Shown piece by piece: positions 32,593 to 41,439 of a stretch of 64,000 nucleotides of DNA (the stretch's first letter is position 1; the number at the start of each line of letters is the position of its first letter). A model generated the notes under the pieces. It was given only the letters and a program-made list of their open reading frames with translations, was not told where the DNA came from and ran no database searches. The position numbers and the translations under genes are program-made. This DNA is from Zobellia uliginosa (lineage in GTDB: Bacteria; Bacteroidota; Bacteroidia; Flavobacteriales; Flavobacteriaceae), in assembly GCF_018860745.1 (NCBI RefSeq), contig NZ_JAHKPY010000012.1, forward strand, positions 496,001-560,000, read 5' to 3'.

Positions 32593-33903
32593 CTAACCCT
32601 TTAGCAGGTCTATTATAAGTGCTGCACTCCATGAGAAGTTGTCGCCTCCATAACCTGTTGATTTTTCGTCGCCGGTATCCTTCCTACAATCAAAATATTC
32701 AAAAAAGCCGTATCTCTCGATCAACTCGATACTATCTTTTCTAATTTGCGACGCCATATTTGTAAAGCCATAGTTTTTAAGCCCTATATAAAGCATCCAA
32801 TTCATATTAATCCAAACCGGACCTCTCCAGTACTTTCTAGGATTAAAACGTTCATCTGTTGGATCAAAGGAAGCGCATAAATATTTATCCTCACCGCCAA
32901 ATTTATCCATCATAGTTTGTACTAAAGTCTTAGCTCTTTCTGCATTTGGAATATTAGCGAAAAAAGGAGAAAATGATGAAGAAGTAATATGGCGTATGGC
33001 TCTTTCATTTCTTAAATCATAGTGTACATAAGCTCCTAATTCTGAATCAAATAATTTTTCATTGAAGCATTTAATACTCTTTGACTGCCAATTAAGGAGT
33101 CTCTTTATTTTATCCTCGTTTCCCCCAATTAATCCATATAAATTAATTAATGCTTGGTTTGACTTTATGAGCATGGCATTGAATAAAGGATCTTGCACCA
33201 AGAAGGGGGAAAGTTCGGCTATCTTGGCATCATCATAATTGTTTTGCTTGGCAATATCTATGATATATAAATAGTGGTCATATTCTCTCTTAGAAGGCCG
33301 TTGAGATGCATCTACATGGGTCGTATCTTTTCGCTCAAAAGTATATTCTGGCGGATTCATGGTATTCCAAATATCATCCCATACCGGTGAATTGTCCGTA
33401 CCAGATTCCCAGTTGTGATAAATATATACCAGACCTTCGTTTTGAGGATCACGGTTTTCATAGAAATAAACATGGTTATCATACACTTTATCTATCTGCT
33501 CTTCAATAAAGTTGAGCATATCTTCTTTATCATCTACAATATTGAGCATATCCTGTAGAATAAACCCAGTAACAGGGGGTTGGGTCATGCCTGTAGACTT
33601 ATATTTCTTTGAAGAAAGCGGATGCAAATCCGACCTATGAAAATCATGGCCCGGAAAATAGGAATCATCATCCGTATGAAAAACAATGTGTGGTATAAAA
33701 CCATTATCCCATTGCGCATTCAACAAAGTCTCTATTTCTTTTTTTGCGTGATCTGTATTATAATGAGCAAGGCCTATTGCAATAAAACCACTATCCCATT
33801 TCCATTGAAACGGATAAAGACCTTTACTAGGAATAGTAAAACCTCCTTCTTGAAAATTGGCATCTAAAACGTCTTTTGCCCTATTGATTATATCTTCTTT
33901 CAT
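32593..33903 (-). CDS. GH63-type glycosylglycerate hydrolase (probably mannosylglycerate hydrolase)
   Basis: The 436-residue enzyme is an alpha/alpha-barrel hydrolase. PFQWKWDSGFIAIGLAHY near residues 27-44 carries the acidic residue of the WDS motif. HNWESGTDNSPVWDDIW near 167-183, YWRGPVWINMNWMLYIGL near 362-379 and GDNFSWSAALIIDLL at the end match the GH63 group of mannosyl- and glucosylglycerate hydrolases. No signal peptide is present, so it acts in the cytosol after import. It would split mannosylglycerate into mannose and glycerate; the downstream glycerate kinase and symporter agree. A glucosylglycerate or a small alpha-glucoside substrate is the main alternative. A TonB-dependent receptor gene precedes it. 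Confidence 0.78.
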   Translation of the reverse strand: MKEDIINRAKDVLDANFQEGGFTIPSKGLYPFQWKWDSGFIAIGLAHYNTDHAKKEIETLLNAQWDNGFIPHIVFHTDDDSYFPGHDFHRSDLHPLSSKKYKSTGMTQPPVTGFILQDMLNIVDDKEDMLNFIEEQIDKVYDNHVYFYENRDPQNEGLVYIYHNWESGTDNSPVWDDIWNTMNPPEYTFERKDTTHVDASQRPSKREYDHYLYIIDIAKQNNYDDAKIAELSPFLVQDPLFNAMLIKSNQALINLYGLIGGNEDKIKRLLNWQSKSIKCFNEKLFDSELGAYVHYDLRNERAIRHITSSSFSPFFANIPNAERAKTLVQTMMDKFGGEDKYLCASFDPTDERFNPRKYWRGPVWINMNWMLYIGLKNYGFTNMASQIRKDSIELIERYGFFEYFDCRKDTGDEKSTGYGGDNFSWSAALIIDLLKG

Positions 33904-33922
33904 AATATACTTAAGGATAAAT

Positions 33923-33951
33923 CACATTGGCAGCAAGCCACCACCAATGTG
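33923..33951 (-). terminator. Intercistronic hairpin between receptor and GH63 genes
   Basis: CACATTGG and CCAATGTG form a perfect 8-bp stem with a 13-base loop in the 99-base gap. No long T-run follows on the minus strand, so it may stabilise the receptor message or attenuate rather than stop transcription. Confidence 0.45.
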
Positions 33952-34002
33952 TATTTAATTAAAAACTGATTAAACTGAACTTTAACTAACTCCAAATCGT
34001 TT

Positions 34003-36681
34003 TTAGAAGTTGAAAGTCGCTGTCAAGAAAAACCTTCTGGGAAGGATAGGACGACCTACAAAGAACTCAGATTCGCTCTGTCCGGCTGCACCCGCTCTTG
34101 GGTTACCTTCTGTAATACCATCACTATCAAAAAGATTGAAGACGGAAAAACCAAGACGAACGCTCTGGTTTTCTTCTGGCGTACCAAAAGTATAACCTGC
34201 ACCTAACCTACCGATTGGAATGGCGTCCAATTCTATATCATTTACATCAGAAGAGAATTTACTACCCGTGTAGTTGAAACCAAAATTAGCATCGAACTTA
34301 CTGTTATCGTAATAAGCCCCCAGTGAACCTAAAAAGTTAGGCTGTCTTGCCAATTCATTGCCCACGTTAGCCTCGGAAGAAGTCCCGTTCACCAAATCAA
34401 AATCTGTGTTTTTAGTAATTTCATGACCTTGGTAAGTAACCGTACCACGAAGATTAAAATTGCTAGCTACGCGATAGTCACCAGTAGCTTCCAAACCTAT
34501 AGTTCTAGTATCCTGCTCAGAACGGGTCTCATCAATTAACTGACCACCAACAATAGCTTGCTGTATTTTAATTCTGTCTTTTAAAGCTACATAATAAGCA
34601 GCAACAGATCCAGAGAATTTAGAAGAACCAAATTTAGCCCCGGCTTCAAATTGAATAATATTTTCAGGATCATAAGCATTTTCAGAAATACCTGCTACCG
34701 GAGCAAAACCTCTAATTTGTGGAAAGAAATATCCTTTGGAAAAGTTAGCATATAAATTGGTTACATCGCTCAATTCATAAAGACCTGCAAAAGAAACTGC
34801 CCATCCAGATGCTTCTATAGAAGATCTAATGAAACTACCGTCTGCAGTTTGCACATCGCTCAATGCCGTAGTCAACTCTGGGTTATCATAAACTGTTGCA
34901 CTAGATATTCCACCTTTGGCATTTTCACCATCTGTATGTTCATATCTAAAACCAACGTCAAAACGCCATCTATCAAAAATCATCTCGTCCGTTAAGTAGA
35001 AGGCTAACCTGTTTTGAGACAAGAAGTTATTTGAAGTTTGACCGATACGGTTGTACAAACCACCTTCTGAATATACGACATTATTTCCTCCAGCATCTGC
35101 ATAATTCAAGTTCACCAATCTTGGTGCATTGTTGAATTCAGATAAAACACGATATTGGTAGTTAACATCTTCAGCCTCCGTACGTGCTATAAAAGTACCC
35201 AAGGTTACGTTATGACTCCCGCCATTCATAGTTTCAATAGACTTAGTCAAGGATGCCTCTCCTGAGTAATCGGTCATTGGTCTTAAACGGTCTACGTGAA
35301 GGTTATCTATAACCAGATCAGATCCATTTATCTGGGAATTAGGATTTCCGCTCTGATAGCGAGCTGTGTACCCTTGATTGTCAGGAGCTATACTAGCTAC
35401 ATAATTATCTAATGTAATAGGGTTTCCGTTGTCTCCGTTTCCTCCAACATACAAAGCAAAGTTGTGCTTGTAGTTAGCATATTTTACTTTGGACTTAAAC
35501 CTAAGGTCATCTGCAAATCTATAGTCAAAATCAGCTAAAAGATAACCGCCGGTCGTAGAAACTCCATCTGCAATTGGACTGTTATAGGTACCACCTGGCG
35601 TAAGGAAAGAAGTATTTGCCAATTCCCCTGTCAATAACTGCTCTACCGGTTCTCCATCATTTCCCGCTAAACGCTCTCTGCTTCCACCTGATAAAGGAAT
35701 AGGAAGGTAGAACTGTGCCTTATCATTTATAAACTGACCATGTACGGTAAACGTTCCTTTATCAAACTTTTTCTTGATATTAGCCCTGAACTGTACCCCT
35801 TTTGTAGGCAAACCTGTATCTATTGGGCCACGGTCATGTCTTACAAAACCAGTAAACGCATAGTAGGTATTAGAATCTTCACCACCCAATTGGCCACCTG
35901 TATAGAAATCTGTTTTTAAACGCCCCATATTGGCAACTTCAAGGTTTATAACGTTACCAGGATTGGTGTCTCCCGTTTTACTTGTATAATTAATGATACC
36001 CGCTACAGAACCTGCACCGTATAAGATGGCAGAACCACCACGAACAAATTCCACTCCTTTAAAGCCAATATCGGGTCTGGCATAAACATCATGAGCAGAA
36101 GAGTTAAGACCAAACGTACTCATTAATGGCATCCCATCGTATTGTAACGGGTTGAACACATATTGACCACCAGAAGGAAGACCTCTTACGAATACATTAG
36201 TAGCCGTTTCACCACCACCACCTTCAGCGGTAATACCTGGTACACTTCTTAAAATATCTGCCTGACTGTTAGCCGATAGTTTGGTAATCTCTTTCATCTT
36301 TACCGAACTAATAGATAAAGGTGCCTGTTTCTGAGACCTGAACGTACTGGAAGCAGTCAAAACTACCTCATCCAATTGCTGACCACCTTCTTGTAGGACA
36401 AAATCTACCGTTATATCCGTACCAGTCAAATCTACTTGCTTATCTAGGGTAGTAAAACCTAGATATGATGTTCTTAATATTTGGCTGCCTTCCAGGTCTG
36501 TTGAGAATGTGTAATTACCATCAAAGTCAGATGTGGTACCAGAAGTACTCCCTGCTATTATAATATTCGCTCCCGGTATAGGTTCCCCGGCACTGTCCGT
36601 AATGGTACCGGAAATTCCAGTCTGGGCAAATGCTCCAGTACTTAAAAGAAGACCGATTACCGCAAAAATAACTTTCTTCAT
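34003..36681 (-). CDS. TonB-dependent outer-membrane receptor (not SusC-paired)
   Basis: The 892-residue receptor has a signal peptide (MKKVIFAVIGLLLSTGAFA), a carboxypeptidase-regulatory-like domain (about 20-95) and a plug domain starting near 105 (LDEVVLTASSTFRSQKQAP). A 22-strand barrel follows and ends in the usual aromatic residue (FLTATFNF). The plug includes LRSVPGITAEGGGGE and NVFVRGLPSGG. No SusD gene is adjacent, so it belongs to the FecA/catecholate-like architecture rather than a SusCD pair. It leads a unit with the GH63 enzyme, symporter and glycerate kinase and is divergent from a LacI regulator, which argues for uptake of the same small glycoside. Confidence 0.88.
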   Translation of the reverse strand: MKKVIFAVIGLLLSTGAFAQTGISGTITDSAGEPIPGANIIIAGSTSGTTSDFDGNYTFSTDLEGSQILRTSYLGFTTLDKQVDLTGTDITVDFVLQEGGQQLDEVVLTASSTFRSQKQAPLSISSVKMKEITKLSANSQADILRSVPGITAEGGGGETATNVFVRGLPSGGQYVFNPLQYDGMPLMSTFGLNSSAHDVYARPDIGFKGVEFVRGGSAILYGAGSVAGIINYTSKTGDTNPGNVINLEVANMGRLKTDFYTGGQLGGEDSNTYYAFTGFVRHDRGPIDTGLPTKGVQFRANIKKKFDKGTFTVHGQFINDKAQFYLPIPLSGGSRERLAGNDGEPVEQLLTGELANTSFLTPGGTYNSPIADGVSTTGGYLLADFDYRFADDLRFKSKVKYANYKHNFALYVGGNGDNGNPITLDNYVASIAPDNQGYTARYQSGNPNSQINGSDLVIDNLHVDRLRPMTDYSGEASLTKSIETMNGGSHNVTLGTFIARTEAEDVNYQYRVLSEFNNAPRLVNLNYADAGGNNVVYSEGGLYNRIGQTSNNFLSQNRLAFYLTDEMIFDRWRFDVGFRYEHTDGENAKGGISSATVYDNPELTTALSDVQTADGSFIRSSIEASGWAVSFAGLYELSDVTNLYANFSKGYFFPQIRGFAPVAGISENAYDPENIIQFEAGAKFGSSKFSGSVAAYYVALKDRIKIQQAIVGGQLIDETRSEQDTRTIGLEATGDYRVASNFNLRGTVTYQGHEITKNTDFDLVNGTSSEANVGNELARQPNFLGSLGAYYDNSKFDANFGFNYTGSKFSSDVNDIELDAIPIGRLGAGYTFGTPEENQSVRLGFSVFNLFDSDGITEGNPRAGAAGQSESEFFVGRPILPRRFFLTATFNF

Positions 36682-36740
36682 AATTGTAGTTTTTAAATGT
36701 TGAGTGAACTTGAGTTATTATTAATTTGTTAATACAGGAC

Positions 36741-36774
36741 CAAAACTATCGGAATATCATATTATTTCGACAAA
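36741..36774 (-). promoter_or_regulatory. Promoter of the receptor unit
   Basis: On the minus strand a perfect -7 element TAGTTTTG runs 36748 to 36741. A T-rich -33 element with TTTTG lies at 36774 to 36770, about 22 bp upstream. The start codon is 60 bases beyond the -7 element. Confidence 0.7.
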
Positions 36775-36793
36775 AAAATTGCAAATTTGATAT

Positions 36794-36817
36794 GCAAACG
36801 TTACCGCAAACGTTTAC
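36794..36817. promoter_or_regulatory. Tandem LacI-type operators
   Basis: GCAAACGTT occurs twice with a 12-bp period (36794-36802, 36806-36814). The second copy extends to the near-palindrome GCAAACGTTTAC, typical of LacI-family sites with a central CpG. The pair lies at the -33 side of the lacI promoter and roughly 50-75 bp upstream of the receptor -7 element. Confidence 0.75.
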
Positions 36818-36838
36818 AATTCCTAATTTTATCATAAA

Positions 36839-36846
36839 TAAATTTG
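36839..36846 (+). promoter_or_regulatory. -7 element of the LacI regulator gene
   Basis: TAAATTTG is an exact TAnnTTTG match, 33 bases before the start codon. The tandem operators lie just upstream, covering the -33 area, so the regulator probably controls itself. Confidence 0.7.
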
Positions 36847-36879
36847 CATTGTACTGAAAATCAACACCTTTTTTAAATT

Positions 36880-37908
36880 ATGAGCAAGAAGCACAACACC
36901 ACATTAAAGGATTTAGCCAGAGAATTAAACCTTTCAATATCCACGGTTTCCAGAGCGCTCAATGACCACCCTGATATAAATGCAACTACAAAACAAAATG
37001 TTAATAATCTGGCCCGACAAATGAACTATTCCCCTAATTTGTTCGCTAGAAGTTTTAGGTCTCAAAAGACCAATATTATTGGTGTTGTGGTTCCTAACAT
37101 TTCCCATTACTTCACATCTACCATCCTAAAAGGAATTTTAGAAGAAGCAGAGATACTAGGATATCGGGTAATTATCTCTGAATCTAACAATAGCGAAACC
37201 AAACAAACAGAAATGTTGAATACCATGACCCAATTTGGGGTAGATGGTATTTTAATGTCACTTACTAAAAAAACTACGAAAATTGAAGATGTACTAAGAA
37301 CCCTAAACCGTGTACCCATTGTATTGTTTGATAAGGTATCTCAGAAAATACCCTGCACCCAGATTGTTATTGATGAAGAAGAGGCTGCCTTTAATGCTGT
37401 AGAACACCTTATTGAACTGGGCAAGAAACGCATTGCCATCATCAAAGAAACTGAAAATTCATATAATTCAGAGAAACGATATGCCGGTTACATTAGAGCT
37501 TTGGAACACTACGGCCTTCGCATAAGAGAAAAGATTATTTTAAGTACAGAAGACATTTCACTTATTCATGGTAGGCGCCTCGCCAATATTCTCTTAAGTA
37601 TGAAAAAACGGCCCGATGCTATTTTTGCCATTACGGATAATGCTGCTATTGGAGCCATTAAAGCCCTCAATAAATTCAAAGTGAAAATTCCTGAAGAGAT
37701 AGCCGTCGTAGGTTTTAGTAATTCGGCAAACTCGAAAATCATTCAACCGGAATTAACCACTGTAGACCAGCCTGGTGATAAAATTGGCCGTACTTCCGTA
37801 AAATACCTTATTGATGAAATTGAAAATCCATCTAACGATGTCATTACTAAAACTGTTGAAATAAAAACCACATTAGTGGTCAGGGATTCCTCCTTAAGAG
37901 CGGAATAA
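36880..37908 (+). CDS. LacI-family transcription regulator
   Basis: The 342-residue protein starts with the LacI helix-turn-helix (TTLKDLARELNLSISTVSRALNDHPDINATT in two parts, residues 6-36). A hinge helix near NLARQMNYSPNLFARSF follows, then a periplasmic-binding-protein-like sensor domain (about 60-340) with PAIFAITDNAAIGA-type and GFSNSANSKIIQPELTTVDQP blocks. It is divergent from the receptor gene, with tandem operators between them. It should control the glycosylglycerate locus in response to the sugar or a product. The sensor ligand cannot be read from the sequence. Confidence 0.9.
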   Translation: MSKKHNTTLKDLARELNLSISTVSRALNDHPDINATTKQNVNNLARQMNYSPNLFARSFRSQKTNIIGVVVPNISHYFTSTILKGILEEAEILGYRVIISESNNSETKQTEMLNTMTQFGVDGILMSLTKKTTKIEDVLRTLNRVPIVLFDKVSQKIPCTQIVIDEEEAAFNAVEHLIELGKKRIAIIKETENSYNSEKRYAGYIRALEHYGLRIREKIILSTEDISLIHGRRLANILLSMKKRPDAIFAITDNAAIGAIKALNKFKVKIPEEIAVVGFSNSANSKIIQPELTTVDQPGDKIGRTSVKYLIDEIENPSNDVITKTVEIKTTLVVRDSSLRAE

Positions 37909-38035
37909 TGCATTATAAGAATTATCTACTGACAGGCTGTTGTCACCCTACAACTTTTTCTTTGTTCTTGGAAAAGACATCTTAACAGCTAAAAAAATGA
38001 AATTCCGATATTTTTCAGGTCAGTCTCTGAAGTTT

Positions 38036-38043
38036 TATCTTTG
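38036..38043 (+). promoter_or_regulatory. -7 element of the WYL-type regulator gene
   Basis: TATCTTTG matches TAnnTTTG exactly and ends 20 bases before the ATG at 38063. Because it lies inside the longer open frame, it supports the downstream start. Confidence 0.6.
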
Positions 38044-38062
38044 GAATATATACCGCACTCTT

Positions 38063-39025
38063 ATGGGTTTGGACACCATTAACAGATTTGACCGCATAGT
38101 AGCTATATTAATTCAATTGCAATCAAAAAGAATAGTAAAGGCTCAAGAATTAGCTAATCGTTTTGAAGTTAGCCTGCGTACCATCTACCGAGATATTCGC
38201 TCCTTAGAAGCATCGGGCGTACCCATTATCAGTGAAGCTGGCGTAGGATATTCTATTATGGAAGGCTATCGTCTTCCTCCCGTAATGTTTACCCGTGAAG
38301 AAGCCGGAAGCTTTGTAGCTGCAGAAAAATTGATGCAAAAATTTACCGATACCTCACTAGGCTCTCACCATAAATCGGCAATGTATAAAGTAAAGTCGGT
38401 TTTAAAGGGAAAGGAAAAAGATTGGATTTCCACTTTGGAAGCACAAGTATTGATTGACCCATCTGAAACTCCCTTTGATGAAAATATTCCCAACGCTCTA
38501 GAGATTCTATTTGAAAGTATTGCAGATAAGAAACAGGTATTTCTAAAATATCATTCTCTAAATTCAGAAAAACCATCTGACCGTTTTATTGAACCTGTAG
38601 GACTTTTTCATGAGAACAACTTTTGGTATGTACTAAGCTATTGTCATATCAGAAACGATTACAGACAATTTAGAACGGATAGAATGTTGAGCATCACAAG
38701 AACGGACAAGCCTTTTACGCTAGAGCACGGAATGTTAGATGATCACTTAAATAATGGAGCCGACCAAGAGAAAACCAAAATCATTATTTCTGTTGACAAA
38801 AGTATTGCTCGTTATATTTCAGCAACAAGAAAGCAGTACGGATTTGTATCTCAAGATATCAAAAAAGACAAAGTTATAATGACCTTTATGACGCAAGATG
38901 TATTTCAAGCTTTTCCCAGATGGTATTTGATGTTTGGTGATTATGCCGAAATAATTGAACCAACAAGCTTAAAAGAAAGAGTTATTGAAATCCTTGACGA
39001 AACCAAAAACCGACTTAGGAATTGA
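38063..39025 (+). CDS. YafY-type regulator (HTH_11 and WYL domains)
   Basis: The 320-residue protein begins near MGLDTINRFDRIVAILIQL. A DeoR-like helix-turn-helix with AQELANRFEVSLRTIYRDI (about 27-45) follows, then a WYL domain (about 140-225) ending with RQFRTDRMLSI. I use the ATG at 38063: the upstream part of the frame would start at TTG, has no family resemblance and contains a good -7 element. WYL domains bind ligands, often nucleic acids or nucleotides. It follows the LacI gene by 154 bases and its targets are unknown. Confidence 0.85.
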   Translation: MGLDTINRFDRIVAILIQLQSKRIVKAQELANRFEVSLRTIYRDIRSLEASGVPIISEAGVGYSIMEGYRLPPVMFTREEAGSFVAAEKLMQKFTDTSLGSHHKSAMYKVKSVLKGKEKDWISTLEAQVLIDPSETPFDENIPNALEILFESIADKKQVFLKYHSLNSEKPSDRFIEPVGLFHENNFWYVLSYCHIRNDYRQFRTDRMLSITRTDKPFTLEHGMLDDHLNNGADQEKTKIIISVDKSIARYISATRKQYGFVSQDIKKDKVIMTFMTQDVFQAFPRWYLMFGDYAEIIEPTSLKERVIEILDETKNRLRN

Positions 39026-39273
39026 TTTAATGATCATCGGTTTTCGTTCAAGCCTTTTCTTACTACCTGCACAACGTACATTCCAAACCTATTTAAGCAT
39101 CGTCAAAATCCGTCTACACTAGCAGCTTATGGAAAGAAGTACCTTCTTGTAACCCAGATTGAAGCTAAGACTCAATCAACAACATGTCAAAAAATTGTTA
39201 TGTAAATAGAATTGACCTACAAATTTTCATGTGAAAACCTTATTTTAGCGCCACTCTTATAAAACTTAAAGAC

Positions 39274-40164
39274 ATGACCTTATTATTAATGGCCGCTGGT
39301 AGCGGTAGCCGATACGGAAAACTGAAACAATTTGATGATTTAGGCCCTAACGGCGAATTTTTGATGGAATTTGGTATTTATGATGCCCTTAAAAACGGTT
39401 TTGACCATATAGTCCTCATTACTAAAAAGGAAAATGTTTCTTTGGCCGAAGACCATTTGCGTCCTAAATTACCTGCCAACATTAAATTAGACGTTTTAGC
39501 TCAAGAAATTACAGATTTACCAGAAGGATGTTCTTTTTCAGGTGAGCGTAAAAAACCTTGGGGTACGGCACATGCAGTTTGGACCGCAAGAAACGTGATA
39601 AACGGACCATTTGCCGTTTTAAATGCAGATGATTTCTACGGACAATCAGCTTACGCTAACGCTGCTAATTTTGCACGTGAACATAATAATGACAATACTT
39701 TTGCCCTTGTGGGTTACACTTTAAAAAACACCTTGTCAGAACATGGTTCTGTATCTAGAGGGGTTTGCCAAGTAAATGGAGACGATTTAGTTTCTGTAGA
39801 CGAGCGTTTAAAGCTTGAACCAAAAGACGGTAAAGTACTAGACCTTGATTCTGGCAACGAATATACAGGCGAAGAGCAAGTAAGTATGAACTTCTGGGTT
39901 TGTCAACCTTCAATTTTTGATAAAATCGAAAGTGAATTCAGAACTTTCCTTGCTGATGATAATCTAGCCACAACTAGTGAGCTTTACATTCCAAAGACAG
40001 TTCAGGAAATGTTACAGGCCGGCGAAATAAAAGTAAAAGTAGTACCATCTGGTGGTGATTGGTTTGGCGTAACTTATGCCAGTGATCGTGAGAAAGCGGT
40101 TGCCAACCTACAAGGTAAGACCGATGCGGGCAAGTACCCTTCTCCGCTTTGGCCAAAAAAATAA
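39274..40164 (+). CDS. Sugar nucleotidyltransferase
   Basis: The 296-residue enzyme has the NTP-transferase Rossmann start LLLMAAGSGSRYGKLKQFDDLGP (in two parts, residues 3-25). Next come HAVWTARNVINGPFAVLNADDFYG near 107-130 with the metal-binding DD, and a C-terminal GDWFGVTY block. It should join a sugar 1-phosphate to a nucleoside triphosphate. The next gene encodes a NahK-like anomeric kinase, starting on the last base of this stop codon (TAATG), so the two probably make a nucleotide sugar from a free sugar in two steps. The sugar is unknown; N-acetylhexosamine is plausible. Confidence 0.85.
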   Translation: MTLLLMAAGSGSRYGKLKQFDDLGPNGEFLMEFGIYDALKNGFDHIVLITKKENVSLAEDHLRPKLPANIKLDVLAQEITDLPEGCSFSGERKKPWGTAHAVWTARNVINGPFAVLNADDFYGQSAYANAANFAREHNNDNTFALVGYTLKNTLSEHGSVSRGVCQVNGDDLVSVDERLKLEPKDGKVLDLDSGNEYTGEEQVSMNFWVCQPSIFDKIESEFRTFLADDNLATTSELYIPKTVQEMLQAGEIKVKVVPSGGDWFGVTYASDREKAVANLQGKTDAGKYPSPLWPKK

Positions 40165-41228
40165 TGAGTACGTATTCTAGCGAAGAACTTAATGAATTAT
40201 TAGGGCACTTTTCATTGCCTCAAATGGAGTATTTGATCAAACCGTTAACAGACGGTTTGATCAATGATACCTTTTTGGTTTTTGATGCTGCCACCCCATT
40301 ATACATCTTACAACGGGTAAACCATCTTGTCTTTACCGATGTAAAAGGGCTGATGAATAATATTCAACAAGCTTTTAAATATTTAAAGGGAGACGATTAT
40401 ACCAGAATAACTTTGGTGTCGCCAAAAACTGGAGGTAGTCATTATATCTCACCTATAGGCAACCATTGGCGGGTCATGACGTATATAAACGGCAGCACCG
40501 CTTATAACACTACAGAAGACAGCAATATTGCTTTTGAAGCCGGAAGAATAATCGCTAAATTTAACTCACTTTTGCAACAGGCGGATTTAGAAGATTATGT
40601 TGATACCATTCCTCGCTTTCATGACATTACTTTACGCCAAGACCAATATAAATCCGCTATAAAAACTGCACCTCCTGAGAAACTGGAGATTGCAGAAAAA
40701 GCGATTGTATTCACAAATGAGGTTTTAGAGAAATTAACAGCGTTAGATTTAAAGAACTTACCCGTAAGAGTTTGCCATAACGATACCAAATTGAACAATA
40801 TTCTCTTTTCTAAAGAGACAAAAAAGGCCCTTTGTCTAATTGATTTGGATACACTTATGAAAGGTTATTTTCTCTATGATTTTGGCGATGCCGTACGCAC
40901 TATAGCCAATACCGCTGCAGAAGATGAACAAAACCATAATAAGATTGTTTTTGACAAAAACCTATTTGAAGCTTTTATAGATGGCTTAGCGATCAATGGT
41001 TCATTTTTAACCAAAAACGAAGTTCAAATGCTACCTTGGGGTGCCGTTCTCATGCCTTTTCTGCATGGAATACGGGCTTTGACGGATTACCTCAATAACA
41101 ATATATATTATAAAGTAGCTTACGAAAACCAAAACCTAGACCGTAGTTTAAGTCTATATAATTTTACTCAAAAAGCATTGAGCCATATAGATTATATGGA
41201 AAGTGTATTAAAAGAAAAACTGGGTTAA
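40164..41228 (+). CDS. APH-fold sugar kinase resembling N-acetylhexosamine 1-kinase (NahK)
   Basis: The 354-residue protein has the aminoglycoside-phosphotransferase fold. PLTDGLINDTFLVFD and YILQRVNHLVFTDVKGLMNN near the start match NahK-like kinases. The catalytic loop is VCHNDTKLNNILF near residue 210, followed by the metal site LCLIDLDTL near 230. I use the ATG that overlaps the nucleotidyltransferase stop (TAATG); an in-frame ATG lies five codons upstream. NahK phosphorylates the anomeric carbon of HexNAc. This agrees with the preceding nucleotidyltransferase. Phosphorylation of another sugar is possible. Confidence 0.8.
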   Translation: MSTYSSEELNELLGHFSLPQMEYLIKPLTDGLINDTFLVFDAATPLYILQRVNHLVFTDVKGLMNNIQQAFKYLKGDDYTRITLVSPKTGGSHYISPIGNHWRVMTYINGSTAYNTTEDSNIAFEAGRIIAKFNSLLQQADLEDYVDTIPRFHDITLRQDQYKSAIKTAPPEKLEIAEKAIVFTNEVLEKLTALDLKNLPVRVCHNDTKLNNILFSKETKKALCLIDLDTLMKGYFLYDFGDAVRTIANTAAEDEQNHNKIVFDKNLFEAFIDGLAINGSFLTKNEVQMLPWGAVLMPFLHGIRALTDYLNNNIYYKVAYENQNLDRSLSLYNFTQKALSHIDYMESVLKEKLG

Positions 41229-41439
41229 ATTCAACAAACACCTATTCCTTCTAGAAAGATAAACTTCTAAAAACCAACATTAAAAGGTCATTTTTTATCA
41301 TTACAATTCTGTTGTTTTTATAATTCCAATCCAAAACAAACCTAGAATAAAGAGCTAGTTAACCATCAACTAGTGTATTTTTACTACCTTGAAAATTAAT
41401 TCCGAACACCCTGCAGGTAATAAATCGGTTTCTGGTTTT

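Noticed and set aside
41389-41439. An upstream TTG start for the hybrid two-component sensor
   Set aside because: The extra 17 residues are polar and would precede the signal peptide; the ATG at 41440 gives a normal N-terminus.
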